From NCBI GenBank assembly GCA_905234865.1, contig CAJOJE010000003.1, forward strand, positions 1 to 64,000: a stretch of 64,000 nucleotides of DNA. The letters run 5' to 3'. Each line of letters starts with the position of its first letter. Positions within the stretch are counted from its first letter, which is position 1. Below are positions 32,310 through 40,203 of the stretch, in pieces. Below the pieces are notes generated by a model. That model worked only from the letters and a program-made list of their open reading frames with translations. It was not told the DNA's origin and searched no databases. Made by a program: the position numbers and the translations under genes. The stretch is from Candidatus Gastranaerophilales bacterium (GTDB lineage: Bacteria; Cyanobacteriota; Vampirovibrionia; Gastranaerophilales; Gastranaerophilaceae).

Positions 32310-32942
32310 ATGAATATAGCTGATGTTATCAATGGCAGAAAGACCGTAAGAAAATTCGATTCTTATGTATTGAATGATGAAGAAATTAAAACAATCATAA
32401 ATTCGGCACGTCTTGCTCCAAGTGCTATGAATACCCAAAACTGGCGCTTTATTGCAGTTATTAATCAAGAAATTAAAGAAAAAATGGCAAAAGCCGTTTT
32501 AAGCGCTTATGATGATATAATTTCAAGAATTTCAAAAGAAACGGCAGAAAAAGTCGAAAGATTTAAAGGGCATTCAACCTTTTTTACAAAAGCTCCGCTT
32601 GTTATCGTTTGTATCGAAACAAACGCCCCTGCTTTTATGGAAGGTGTTTTAGAGGAAGCGCACTATTCAATTGAAGAAATTAAAACCATGCGCCCGAATT
32701 CTTACCTTTTAAGTATGGGCGCAGCTATTGAAAATATGCTTTTAACCGCATATTCAATGGGTTTTGGCTCATGTTGGATGGTAGCGCCCGTTTTGGGAGC
32801 GTATGATATGAAAAAAGTTTTAAATTTAAAAGAAGGTGAAAAAATTGTTTCAATTTTATCAATCGGAAAACCGTCGCCCGATATAAGCGAAAACAGGTCA
32901 CCGAAAAAAAATCTTGAAGAAATAATTGAAATTATCAAATAA
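32310..32942 (+). CDS. Nitroreductase family protein
   Basis: A 210-residue FMN-dependent oxidoreductase. It has the family start VINGRKTVRKFDSYVLNDEE, the SARLAPSAMNTQNWRF flavin segment, and MGAAIENMLLTAYSMGFGSC followed by the SIGKPSPDISENRSPKK end. AAGGAG precedes the ATG by 6 nt. Natural substrates may be quinones, enones or nitro compounds. It is monocistronic with its own terminator. Confidence 0.92.
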   Translation: MNIADVINGRKTVRKFDSYVLNDEEIKTIINSARLAPSAMNTQNWRFIAVINQEIKEKMAKAVLSAYDDIISRISKETAEKVERFKGHSTFFTKAPLVIVCIETNAPAFMEGVLEEAHYSIEEIKTMRPNSYLLSMGAAIENMLLTAYSMGFGSCWMVAPVLGAYDMKKVLNLKEGEKIVSILSIGKPSPDISENRSPKKNLEEIIEIIK

Positions 32943-32958
32943 TACAAAAACGCAAAGA

Positions 32959-33000
32959 AACGGCGGAAACCCAAATTAAAGGACTTTCCGCCGTTTTATT
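32959..33000. terminator. Rho-independent terminator
   Basis: AACGGCGGAAA (32959-32969) pairs with TTTCCGCCGTT (32985-32995), followed by TTATT. It ends the nitroreductase gene and may also act on the convergent thioredoxin operon. Confidence 0.75.
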
Positions 33001-33010
33001 CAAAGTTGGT

Positions 33011-33502
33011 TTATCTTAAAAAAGCAAGGAAATTTTGTTTTAATTTTTTTACGGCGTCATCTTGAAACAGCCATTGAGAAGGTATGAGTTCTTTTTTATC
33101 ACCGTCTACAAGGTATACCGTAGGATATCCTTTAATATCATATTCTGCAACATATTCCTTGTTTTCATAGTCCTCTGCATTAACGTAAGCTATTGCAAAA
33201 CTTGATTTTATTTCTTTGCTTGTGGTTACTTTTTTAAATGTCGGAGCAAATTTTTGGCAATATCTGCACCAATCCGTATAAAACCAAACAATCATGGGTT
33301 TTCCGGTATTAATTGCCTTTGATAAGGATTGTCCTTTATCGTATTGTTTTGATATAACAACCGGCTTACTTGAACTTGCGCCGATTTCAACTCCGATATT
33401 ACCTATCGCATAAGCCGCTCCCAAAAAAACCAAAGCGGATGTGTTTAAGACGGATAAAACAAGTGAAGTTATAACCAAAGGCATTATTTTTTTCTTTTTC
33501 AT
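33011..33502 (-). CDS. Membrane-anchored thioredoxin-like protein
   Basis: A 163-residue thioredoxin fold protein with an N-terminal signal anchor (PLVITSLVLSVLNTSALVFL) and the redox pair Cys79-Cys82 in FYTDWCRYCQKFAP; the cis-proline lies in IKGYPTVYLVDG. The domain should face the periplasm and handle disulfides or cytochrome maturation. It begins right after the tlyA stop, as the last gene of a tatD, 85-residue protein, tlyA, thioredoxin run. Confidence 0.88.
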   Translation of the reverse strand: MKKKKIMPLVITSLVLSVLNTSALVFLGAAYAIGNIGVEIGASSSKPVVISKQYDKGQSLSKAINTGKPMIVWFYTDWCRYCQKFAPTFKKVTTSKEIKSSFAIAYVNAEDYENKEYVAEYDIKGYPTVYLVDGDKKELIPSQWLFQDDAVKKLKQNFLAFLR

Positions 33503-34279
33503 TTAATTCTCTCCTTTTTTCAAGCAAATCAAAAATTCGGTATTTCCCTGTTTTGCGCCTTGTATCGGAGATTTTTCCACTCCGATGACATCCAAATTTA
33601 ATGATTTTGCATAATTTTCAATATCTTCTATTATTTTCCGATGAACTTTTTCGTCCCTTATAACTCCGCCTTTTTGAATTTCCTCTTTTCCTGCTTCAAA
33701 TTGCGGCTTAATTAAAAATACCATATAGGAATTGTTTTTTACAAACTTTAAAACATTTTGCAACACTTTTTTAATTGAAATAAAAGACAAATCCATTGAC
33801 ATAAATTCGGGCATTTCCTCTTTGTTGAAATCGGTACCGAAAATATCTTCGAAAGTGCAATTTTTAACGTTTGTTTTTTCGATTGAAATAACTCTTTTAT
33901 CTTCACGAAGTTTCCATGCCAGTTGATTATACCCTACATCAACGGCATAAACCTTTTTGGCTCCTTTTTGAAGCATACAGTCAACAAAACCGCCTGTTGA
34001 AGAACCCAAATCAATGCAAATTTTATCTTTTAGATTAATATTAAATTTTTCGATTGCATGATTAAGTTTAAAACCGCCTCTTGAAACAAAGGGTATTTTT
34101 TTTATTTCAATTTTGGGAGAATTTTCTCCGAATAATTTGTTTTCATCAAACAATTCGCCCGCTTTTAAAACCGTCTTGTCGCCGATTTTAACATTTCCCG
34201 CAAGAATATTCGCCGAGGCGGAATTTTTTGTTTCAAAAAACCCTCTTTCATACAAAATTAAATCAAGGCGCTTTTTCAT
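33503..34279 (-). CDS. tlyA: TlyA family rRNA (cytidine-2'-O)-methyltransferase
   Basis: A 258-residue protein with an N-terminal S4 RNA-binding domain (RLDLILYERGFFETKNSASA, then VSRGGFKLNHAIEKF) and an FtsJ-like SAM methyltransferase domain (CIDLGSSTGGFVDCMLQKGA, MSMDLSFISIKKVL, FLIKPQFEAGKEE). TlyA methylates rRNA and its loss gives capreomycin resistance in mycobacteria. The start at 34279 is chosen because the S4 domain begins there and it follows the upstream stop by 1 nt; a longer frame to 34327 lies inside the upstream gene. Confidence 0.92.
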   Translation of the reverse strand: MKKRLDLILYERGFFETKNSASANILAGNVKIGDKTVLKAGELFDENKLFGENSPKIEIKKIPFVSRGGFKLNHAIEKFNINLKDKICIDLGSSTGGFVDCMLQKGAKKVYAVDVGYNQLAWKLREDKRVISIEKTNVKNCTFEDIFGTDFNKEEMPEFMSMDLSFISIKKVLQNVLKFVKNNSYMVFLIKPQFEAGKEEIQKGGVIRDEKVHRKIIEDIENYAKSLNLDVIGVEKSPIQGAKQGNTEFLICLKKGEN

Positions 34280-34280
34280 T

Positions 34281-34538
34281 TTATTTACCGAATTGAATTT
34301 CTTCTTGAAGCGCACATCCCGCAACATCTGCCGTTACCAAAGTAACTTTTTTGATAGGTCCGTTTGCTTCGATTTCAAAAAATTTAGGCGGATTAGAACT
34401 TCTTATAATCCCTTGAACATTATCATAAATTCTTTGAGGGTCGTCCAAATATAAAACAATCGGCGCAATAGAGCCTTTAACAAAGACGATGAATGCAATT
34501 TTTTTGGTCATATTTTGACGTGAAAACTGTTGTGCCAT
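34281..34538 (-). CDS. Hypothetical protein, 85 residues
   Basis: A small protein of alternating strands (KKIAFIVFVKGSIAPIVLYL, IKKVTLVTADVAGCALQEEI) with no signal peptide. The compact pattern suggests a two-layer alpha/beta fold of the kind seen in nucleic-acid-binding or dimeric proteins, but no family is recognised. AAGGAG is 5 nt before the ATG. It lies 3 nt after tatD and 1 nt before tlyA, so it is certainly part of that operon. Confidence 0.75.
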   Translation of the reverse strand: MAQQFSRQNMTKKIAFIVFVKGSIAPIVLYLDDPQRIYDNVQGIIRSSNPPKFFEIEANGPIKKVTLVTADVAGCALQEEIQFGK

Positions 34539-34541
34539 TTT

Positions 34542-35297
34542 TTACTCCTTTATATTAAAAAATTCTTTAGCTGTTTTTGTTGTGGTTTTATCAACATTTT
34601 CAAACGAGGTGTCTTTCAGGTTTGCTATTTCTTTTGCCGTCAAATGAAGGTATTTGGGCGAATTTTCTTCGCCCCTGAAAGGATGTGGGGTTAAATAAGG
34701 GGCGTCTGTTTCAAGAACGATTTTTTCAAGCGGTATTGCTTTTATTACTTCTTTTAATTTTCTTGAATTTTTAAACGTGACAACTCCGCCCACGCCTAAA
34801 ATCCAACCTTGTTTTATACATTCTTTTGCAAAATCGACGCTTCCCGAGAAGCAATGTAAAATAACTTTTTTATTACCCAAACTTTTTAAAATTTCAAACG
34901 TATCTTCATGAGCTTCTCTATCATGCACCAAAACCGGAATATCAAGCGAAAGAGCAATTTCAAGCTGTCTTTTAAAAACGTCTTTTTGTTGTTCCTTGTT
35001 TGATTTATCCCAATAATAATCAAGTCCGATTTCGCCTATTGCAATAAGTTTTTTGTTTTCTAAAGTTTTTGCATATATTTGTTTTTCAACTTCATCATCA
35101 TAACTTTTAACATCCTCGGGATGTACGCCTAAAGCGCCGTACACGCTATCAAATCTTTCCGTTAGAGAAATTACCCCCGAAAATCCCGAAGGGGAAGCGG
35201 AGGGTACGATTATTTTTTCAACTCCCGAATTTATTGATTCGACAATTGAAAACTCGGGGTTTTTTAACATGTCTATATGTGAATGAGTGTCTATCAT
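34542..35297 (-). CDS. TatD family metal-dependent hydrolase
   Basis: A 251-residue TIM-barrel DNase. It has the metal-binding DTHSHID start, the IGEIGLDYYWDKSNKE block, VLVHDREAHEDT, ILHCFSGS and LETDAPYLTPHP. TatD/YcfH proteins are 3'-5' exonucleases or RNA/DNA quality-control enzymes. It is the first gene of the leftward operon that includes tlyA. Confidence 0.93.
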   Translation of the reverse strand: MIDTHSHIDMLKNPEFSIVESINSGVEKIIVPSASPSGFSGVISLTERFDSVYGALGVHPEDVKSYDDEVEKQIYAKTLENKKLIAIGEIGLDYYWDKSNKEQQKDVFKRQLEIALSLDIPVLVHDREAHEDTFEILKSLGNKKVILHCFSGSVDFAKECIKQGWILGVGGVVTFKNSRKLKEVIKAIPLEKIVLETDAPYLTPHPFRGEENSPKYLHLTAKEIANLKDTSFENVDKTTTKTAKEFFNIKE

Positions 35298-35352
35298 AAC
35301 AAAATTTTATCAGATAAACACTCATTCTACAAATTATTAAGTTTTAAAACCG

Positions 35353-35520
35353 TTATTCAAAAGGGAGCACAACCGACATGGAAAGTTTTTTTACGATAAG
35401 GCTTATAAAACTTTCTTTTTCCTTTTTCATAAGACTTTTTTTAATGCTTTCAATCTCTGCAAAAATCGGATTATATTCCGAAAATTCAGGATCAAAATCA
35501 AAACCTTTTTCTTTTTCCAT
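35353..35520 (-). CDS. Small hypothetical protein, 55 residues
   Basis: An ATG at 35520 preceded by a near-perfect ribosome site (ATAGGAGGCATAA) opens a 55-codon frame ending with TAA at 35353-35355. The product starts MEKEKGFDFDPEFSEYNPIF, continues with a charged helix (AEIESIKKSLMKKEKESFIS) and ends in LSMSVVLPFE. It is probably cytoplasmic and helical. It stands alone between tatD and the divergent tsaE gene. Function unknown. Confidence 0.6.
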   Translation of the reverse strand: MEKEKGFDFDPEFSEYNPIFAEIESIKKSLMKKEKESFISLIVKKLSMSVVLPFE

Positions 35521-35608
35521 TTATGCCTCCTATAATCATCCTTAATAATAATTTCGACATAATCAATATTTTCTTTATGTATTGTGTATTTATGTTAAAA
35601 TTAATTCT

Positions 35609-36094
35609 ATGGAAATTAACAATTTAAAAGAAACTCAAATTTTAGCCGAAATTTTCGGTAAAAATATAAAGGAAAAGGGGGCTTTTGTTTCTCTTTTCGG
35701 AGATATAGGCGCAGGAAAAACCGCTTTTTCAAGATTTTTAATTAAATCTTTAAATGTCAAAGAAGATGTAACAAGCCCCAGCTTTGTAATTCTGAACGAA
35801 TACAAAGGAGATTTACCGATTTACCACTTTGATTTATACAGATTGGAAGAAAAAGGACTTGATTCAATCAAAGAAGAATTAAGAGAATATTCAAAAGATA
35901 ACGTCTTAACCCTTGTGGAATGGGCGGATTTTGGCGCAAACGAACTTCCTTTTCATAAAATGGAAATTAATATAAAATATGATATAGAAAATTATTCCGA
36001 AAAACGAGTTTTTGAATTTTTCGGCACAAATGATTATTATAACAACGTAATTGAAAAAACAACAAAGGAATTTAATGAATATATTAACTCTTGA
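35609..36094 (+). CDS. tsaE: tRNA threonylcarbamoyladenosine biosynthesis ATPase TsaE
   Basis: A 161-residue P-loop protein with Walker A FGDIGAGKTAFSR, the VTSPSFVILNEYKG switch, the IYHFDLYRL motif and LVEWADFG near the end, all typical of TsaE. It supports the t6A tRNA modification complex with TsaB and TsaD. The start at 35609 gives the family length; the earlier frame to 35582 is A+T-rich leader. It overlaps tsaB by 20 nt. Confidence 0.94.
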   Translation: MEINNLKETQILAEIFGKNIKEKGAFVSLFGDIGAGKTAFSRFLIKSLNVKEDVTSPSFVILNEYKGDLPIYHFDLYRLEEKGLDSIKEELREYSKDNVLTLVEWADFGANELPFHKMEINIKYDIENYSEKRVFEFFGTNDYYNNVIEKTTKEFNEYINS

Positions 36095-36692
36095 TACGGC
36101 TCTCAATAAAAGTTACATCGGGCTTTTATACGAAGAAAAAGAATTTTATAAAACAATCTCAAGCGATGATAAAAATTATCATAGCGCTTATCTTGCAAGA
36201 GTTTTAGACGATTTATTCAAAGATAAAGAATTGAATAACATTGATTATCTCGGAATTAATACGGGTGTCGGAAGTTTTACGGGAATAAGAGTAGGTTTGA
36301 GCTTTGCAAAAATCATTACAAACAGACTTAATATAAAAGCAATTCCCCTTACGACTTCGGAAATTTTAAACAAAGCATACGATATTAAAGATATTATGCT
36401 TGATGCAAGGAGAGGCTCCGTTTTTTACACCGATAGCGGGTGTGATATGAAGCTTATTTCTTATGAAGAAGGACTCTCCGTTTTAGAAAAAAAAGAAAAA
36501 GTTATTTCCGATAATTCTTTAAAAACAAGGTTTAAAAGCGATAAGCTTTTCTCGTTTGAAGAAGATAATATTGACTTATCAAAATTTGAACTTGAGCTTG
36601 CAAAAGAAAAAATCAAAGAGGGCAAATATATAACTTCAAACGAATTAAAGCCGAATTATATTCAAACTCCGCCGATTTATTCAAAAAATTAA
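36075..36692 (+). CDS. tsaB: tRNA threonylcarbamoyladenosine biosynthesis protein TsaB
   Basis: A 205-residue ASKHA-fold scaffold protein that dimerises with TsaD in t6A synthesis. It has ILTLDTALNKSYIGLLY at the start and the LGINTGVGSFTGIRVGLSFA hallmark. The start at 36075 lies inside the end of tsaE and fits the family; an upstream ATG at 36051 adds eight residues. Together tsaE-tsaB form a two-gene operon. Confidence 0.93.
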   Translation: MNILTLDTALNKSYIGLLYEEKEFYKTISSDDKNYHSAYLARVLDDLFKDKELNNIDYLGINTGVGSFTGIRVGLSFAKIITNRLNIKAIPLTTSEILNKAYDIKDIMLDARRGSVFYTDSGCDMKLISYEEGLSVLEKKEKVISDNSLKTRFKSDKLFSFEEDNIDLSKFELELAKEKIKEGKYITSNELKPNYIQTPPIYSKN

Positions 36693-37928
36693 TCATTTTA
36701 AATTACGGATAATTACAAGTGCATTAGCGCCGACAGAAGCGCTGTTTCCTTCAATGTATCGTGGCATACCGTCCTCCAGATTTACCGCCCAAAAACCTAA
36801 AGATACTTCTTTGCCTTCATTATTCCATGCCAGCGCTTTTACGATAATTTCGTTATCATTTGAAGAATTAAACCCTAAAGGGTGAATATCCCATCTTATA
36901 TGATTTAAATTTAATCCTTTTTTATTGTACCAATACGCTTTTATAAAGTCATTCAATAGATTTAGCCTGACCCCAAAGCCCAAATTTTCTTTATCGGAAG
37001 AATAGAAATCGTCAATTTTAAAATCTTCGACCCTTACGTTATACCACCTTTTTTTCTGTAAATTTTCTTCGTCCGTTTCTTCTAAATCTCTTGTTGAAGC
37101 GTCTGAAGATGATAATTTTTCATTCGGAGGCGTTAAATTTATATCATCTTTTGTTAAATTCGGATTATTTTCCTTTTTAAAATTATTATCCCGCCCGCCC
37201 GAAAATTCATCTTCCAAAACGGAAGAATTTTCGCTCGAAAAATCAATATTTGTTAAATAACATTTGTTATTTTCTTTTTTTTCATCGGTTATAAAATAAA
37301 CCCAAACATAAGTTTCATAAGTTCCGAATTTATTGGAGCCTGTTTTTTGCCTTACGAGAAGTTTTTTTCCGTCTGACGAAAAATCAACAAGCGTTAAAGT
37401 TGAAAAAAGTCCGTTTTTATAATATGGAAGCGCCGTTGAAATGAGGGGATATCTTTTATGTTCAAAAATATCCGCTTTAATAATCCTGTCTTTTTTATCC
37501 GAATTTGTATCGGCTTCAAACAAAAATAAGGTTGAGGCAGCCTGAAAAGACTGAGGGTAATAATATGTTTCCGTATAAACGATGTTTTCAACTTTTGAAT
37601 CTGCTATAAAAGGCGAGCGCACAAGCTGATTTTTATACAATTGAGATAAATCAAGCTCCTTTGAACCCGCTCTTATATTGTAAGGAACCAAATATGCGGG
37701 GGGCTCTTCACCTTTTATATATTTTTCATCCTTTTCGCCCTTATCTTCAACAGGTTTTCTTAAATCGGATTTTACCGCAGTTGCCTCATCAAGCCACTCA
37801 TCTACCGTTTGAACCATAGGCGGATATTCGGGTTCTTTTGATTTATCTTTTTTGAATAAAAAAGCATAAGTCGATTGAACGGTAAACATAGAAAAAATAA
37901 GAAAAGTTAAAGCAATTTTTTGCTTCAT
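36693..37928 (-). CDS. Exported hypothetical protein of a two-component operon
   Basis: A 411-residue protein with a signal peptide (residues 1-22, cleaved before FLFKK). The mature part has an acidic, Lys-rich N-terminus, a beta-rich middle (IVYTETYYYPQSFQAASTLF, STLTLVDFSSDGKKLLVRQK), a low-complexity linker (about residues 240-290, Asn/Ser/Glu-rich) and a beta-rich end. The SSDGKKLLV segment recalls beta-propeller strands, but no family is recognised. Its start overlaps the response regulator stop (TAATG), so it is made with that system and may be its periplasmic partner or output. Confidence 0.65.
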   Translation of the reverse strand: MKQKIALTFLIFSMFTVQSTYAFLFKKDKSKEPEYPPMVQTVDEWLDEATAVKSDLRKPVEDKGEKDEKYIKGEEPPAYLVPYNIRAGSKELDLSQLYKNQLVRSPFIADSKVENIVYTETYYYPQSFQAASTLFLFEADTNSDKKDRIIKADIFEHKRYPLISTALPYYKNGLFSTLTLVDFSSDGKKLLVRQKTGSNKFGTYETYVWVYFITDEKKENNKCYLTNIDFSSENSSVLEDEFSGGRDNNFKKENNPNLTKDDINLTPPNEKLSSSDASTRDLEETDEENLQKKRWYNVRVEDFKIDDFYSSDKENLGFGVRLNLLNDFIKAYWYNKKGLNLNHIRWDIHPLGFNSSNDNEIIVKALAWNNEGKEVSLGFWAVNLEDGMPRYIEGNSASVGANALVIIRNLK

Positions 37929-38581
37929 TAAACGAGCCCTTCGTCCCTTGCTTTTACAAGTGCTTTATTTCTGTCACCGACGTATAATTTACTTAAAATA
38001 TTATGAACATGAGCTTTTGTCGTATGGATTGTAATAACGAGTTTTTCCGATATTTCTTGATTTGTTAAACCGTCTGAAATCAAAGACAAAACTTCAAGTT
38101 CTTTTTTTGTAAGTCCGTAATTATTTTTAACTTCGGGTTTTTCTTTTTGAGTTTTTTGTATTCCCGATAACACAAACCTCGCAATTAAAGGGTCAAGCCA
38201 TGCCGCTTTTTGATTAACTGATTTTATTGCGGATAGCAAAGTATCAAAATTACACCCTTTCATGATATACCCCTCGGCACCCGCTTGGAGCGCTTCATAT
38301 ACATCATCTTCGGTGTTTCTTGATGTGAGCATTAAAATGGAAGATTTAATTCCCTTTTCTTTTATTCTTTTTGTTGCTTCAATTCCATCAATTTTAGGCA
38401 GCCCGATATCCATTAAAATAACGTCGGGGTTGAGTTCTTCCGCTAATCTTACGGCGGACAATCCGTCCTCTGCGGTACCTATGAGTTCAAGTTCTTCCGT
38501 TTTTTCGATAAAAACGGAAGTTCCCATTTTATAGAGCATGTGATCTTCTACAAGAAGAACTTTTATTTTGTCACTTTCCAT
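37928..38581 (-). CDS. NarL/LuxR-type response regulator
   Basis: A 217-residue two-component regulator. The receiver domain (1-120) has the acidic pocket in LLVEDH and the phosphorylatable Asp58 in VILMDIGLPKIDG; the LuxR helix-turn-helix occupies about 153-215 (LTKKELEVLSLISDGLTNQE and TIHTTKAHVHNILSKLYVGD). It follows the hybrid kinase by 12 nt and overlaps the next gene in TAATG, fixing the operon order. Confidence 0.93.
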   Translation of the reverse strand: MESDKIKVLLVEDHMLYKMGTSVFIEKTEELELIGTAEDGLSAVRLAEELNPDVILMDIGLPKIDGIEATKRIKEKGIKSSILMLTSRNTEDDVYEALQAGAEGYIMKGCNFDTLLSAIKSVNQKAAWLDPLIARFVLSGIQKTQKEKPEVKNNYGLTKKELEVLSLISDGLTNQEISEKLVITIHTTKAHVHNILSKLYVGDRNKALVKARDEGLV

Positions 38582-38593
38582 AAGATTAGCCTT

Positions 38594-40087
38594 TTATTCC
38601 TTTTCAAGCGGAAGTCTGAAAACAAATGTCGCACCTTTGTTAATCTCGCCGGATGCTTCGATTTTACCGTTATGAGCTTCTATTATCTGCCTTGATAAAT
38701 AAAGCCCCAAACCCGTTGAAGGAGAACGTTTTTTGCTTGTTCCCTTTGAAAATTTCTTAAACAGTTGAGGAATATCGGACGGATTTATGCCCTCTCCGAA
38801 ATCTTGAACAAAAACGCTCAAAAAACCGTCTTTTGTTTCAGTTCTAACGACAATTTTTCCGTCTTTAAAGCTGTGTTTTATCGCATTTCCCAAAATATTT
38901 ACGATTACACGTTTAATCTCGCTTCTATCCGCTTTTACAATAATATTTTCCACTTCTTTATTTTCAAAAGTCAAGTTTTCAATATCGCACAACGGCTTTA
39001 ATTCTTTTTCGGAGGTTTCAATTAATTCTCTTATATCAAATTCTTTTTTAACCAAATGGATTTTATTGGATTCATACCTGTACACTTCAAGTAAAACATT
39101 CACAAGCCCGAGCATATCCTCCGAACTTTTTTTCATGGTTGAAAAAAGCTCGAACTGTTCTTTATTCAATTCTCCCAAAGTACCGTTTAAAGCAAAATCC
39201 AATGCGTTCAAAGAAGCTAAAACAGGAGTTCTTAAATCATGCGTTAAAGTTGCAATAAAATCGTCTTTTAATCTTTCGTTTTCTTTCTGACTTTCGACAT
39301 CTCTTATTAAGACAATGGTTTTAATGTCATTATCAAGAACAATTTTTGACAAATTAAGCTCAATAGGAATTGTGCAATTTTTGTCATAGTCGACAACGCT
39401 GAAATCTTTTAAATATAAGGTTTTATCAACTTCCGGATTTGTTTTAACGTTTTTTTCGTTAATTACAAGCTCAAAGAAATTTTTATCAATAATGTCTTTA
39501 TTTTTCAAAATTTCAAAAGCGGCAGGATTTGCCTGTTCTATTAAATTGTTTGAATTTAAAATAAGCAACCCTTCGGATAAATTATCTATAACGGTAGCGA
39601 GCTTGTTATTTGTATTTTTTAACTCTTCCGTTCTTTTATCGACAATATTTTCAAGATTTTTATTTAATTCCTGCAATTCATTAATTTTGTTTTGCAGGCT
39701 GTTTTTAAGTTGAGTTCGCTCTATTCCGTTTTTAATATTTAAAATGATATCGTCATTATTCCAAGGCTTTTCGATATATTTAAAAATTCCTACCTCGTTA
39801 ATTGCCTTTATTGCATTTTCTTTATCGGCGTATCCGGTTAAAAGAATTTGCGTCACGTTTGAATCTATTTCTTTTGCTTTGAGCAAAAATTCAATACCGT
39901 TCATATCAGGCATTATGAAATCGGAAATTATAACCGAACATTGGTTATTTTTCAGCCACTCAATCGCCTCAATCGGAGAATTAAAAGTAAACACGTTTGA
40001 GTACCCCTCAAGTTTAAGAAGGGTCTTTAGGGTTTTAGTCACCATTATTTCATCATCAACGATAAGGATTTTGGCAAATATGTTCAT
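38594..40087 (-). CDS. Receiver-PAS-histidine kinase hybrid
   Basis: A 497-residue cytoplasmic kinase. An N-terminal receiver domain (1-122, Asp56 in IISDFIMPDMNG) leads through a coiled coil to a PAS-like domain (about 160-255), HisKA with the phospho-histidine in THDLRTPVLASL (about 282), and HATPase_c with the G boxes FGEGINPSD and STGLGLYLSRQI near the end. The N-terminal receiver suggests input from another kinase rather than direct sensing. It heads the operon with the NarL-type regulator and the exported protein. Confidence 0.9.
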   Translation of the reverse strand: MNIFAKILIVDDEIMVTKTLKTLLKLEGYSNVFTFNSPIEAIEWLKNNQCSVIISDFIMPDMNGIEFLLKAKEIDSNVTQILLTGYADKENAIKAINEVGIFKYIEKPWNNDDIILNIKNGIERTQLKNSLQNKINELQELNKNLENIVDKRTEELKNTNNKLATVIDNLSEGLLILNSNNLIEQANPAAFEILKNKDIIDKNFFELVINEKNVKTNPEVDKTLYLKDFSVVDYDKNCTIPIELNLSKIVLDNDIKTIVLIRDVESQKENERLKDDFIATLTHDLRTPVLASLNALDFALNGTLGELNKEQFELFSTMKKSSEDMLGLVNVLLEVYRYESNKIHLVKKEFDIRELIETSEKELKPLCDIENLTFENKEVENIIVKADRSEIKRVIVNILGNAIKHSFKDGKIVVRTETKDGFLSVFVQDFGEGINPSDIPQLFKKFSKGTSKKRSPSTGLGLYLSRQIIEAHNGKIEASGEINKGATFVFRLPLEKE

Positions 40088-40203
40088 ATAAATATAATAA
40101 TTTATTTTTTTTTATTAACAAATAGTTTACAAAACCGCAACAATTTAGCAATTTTTTGTATTCATAAGTTTTATAAACTCTAAGAAAACGTGTATTGTGA
40201 AGA

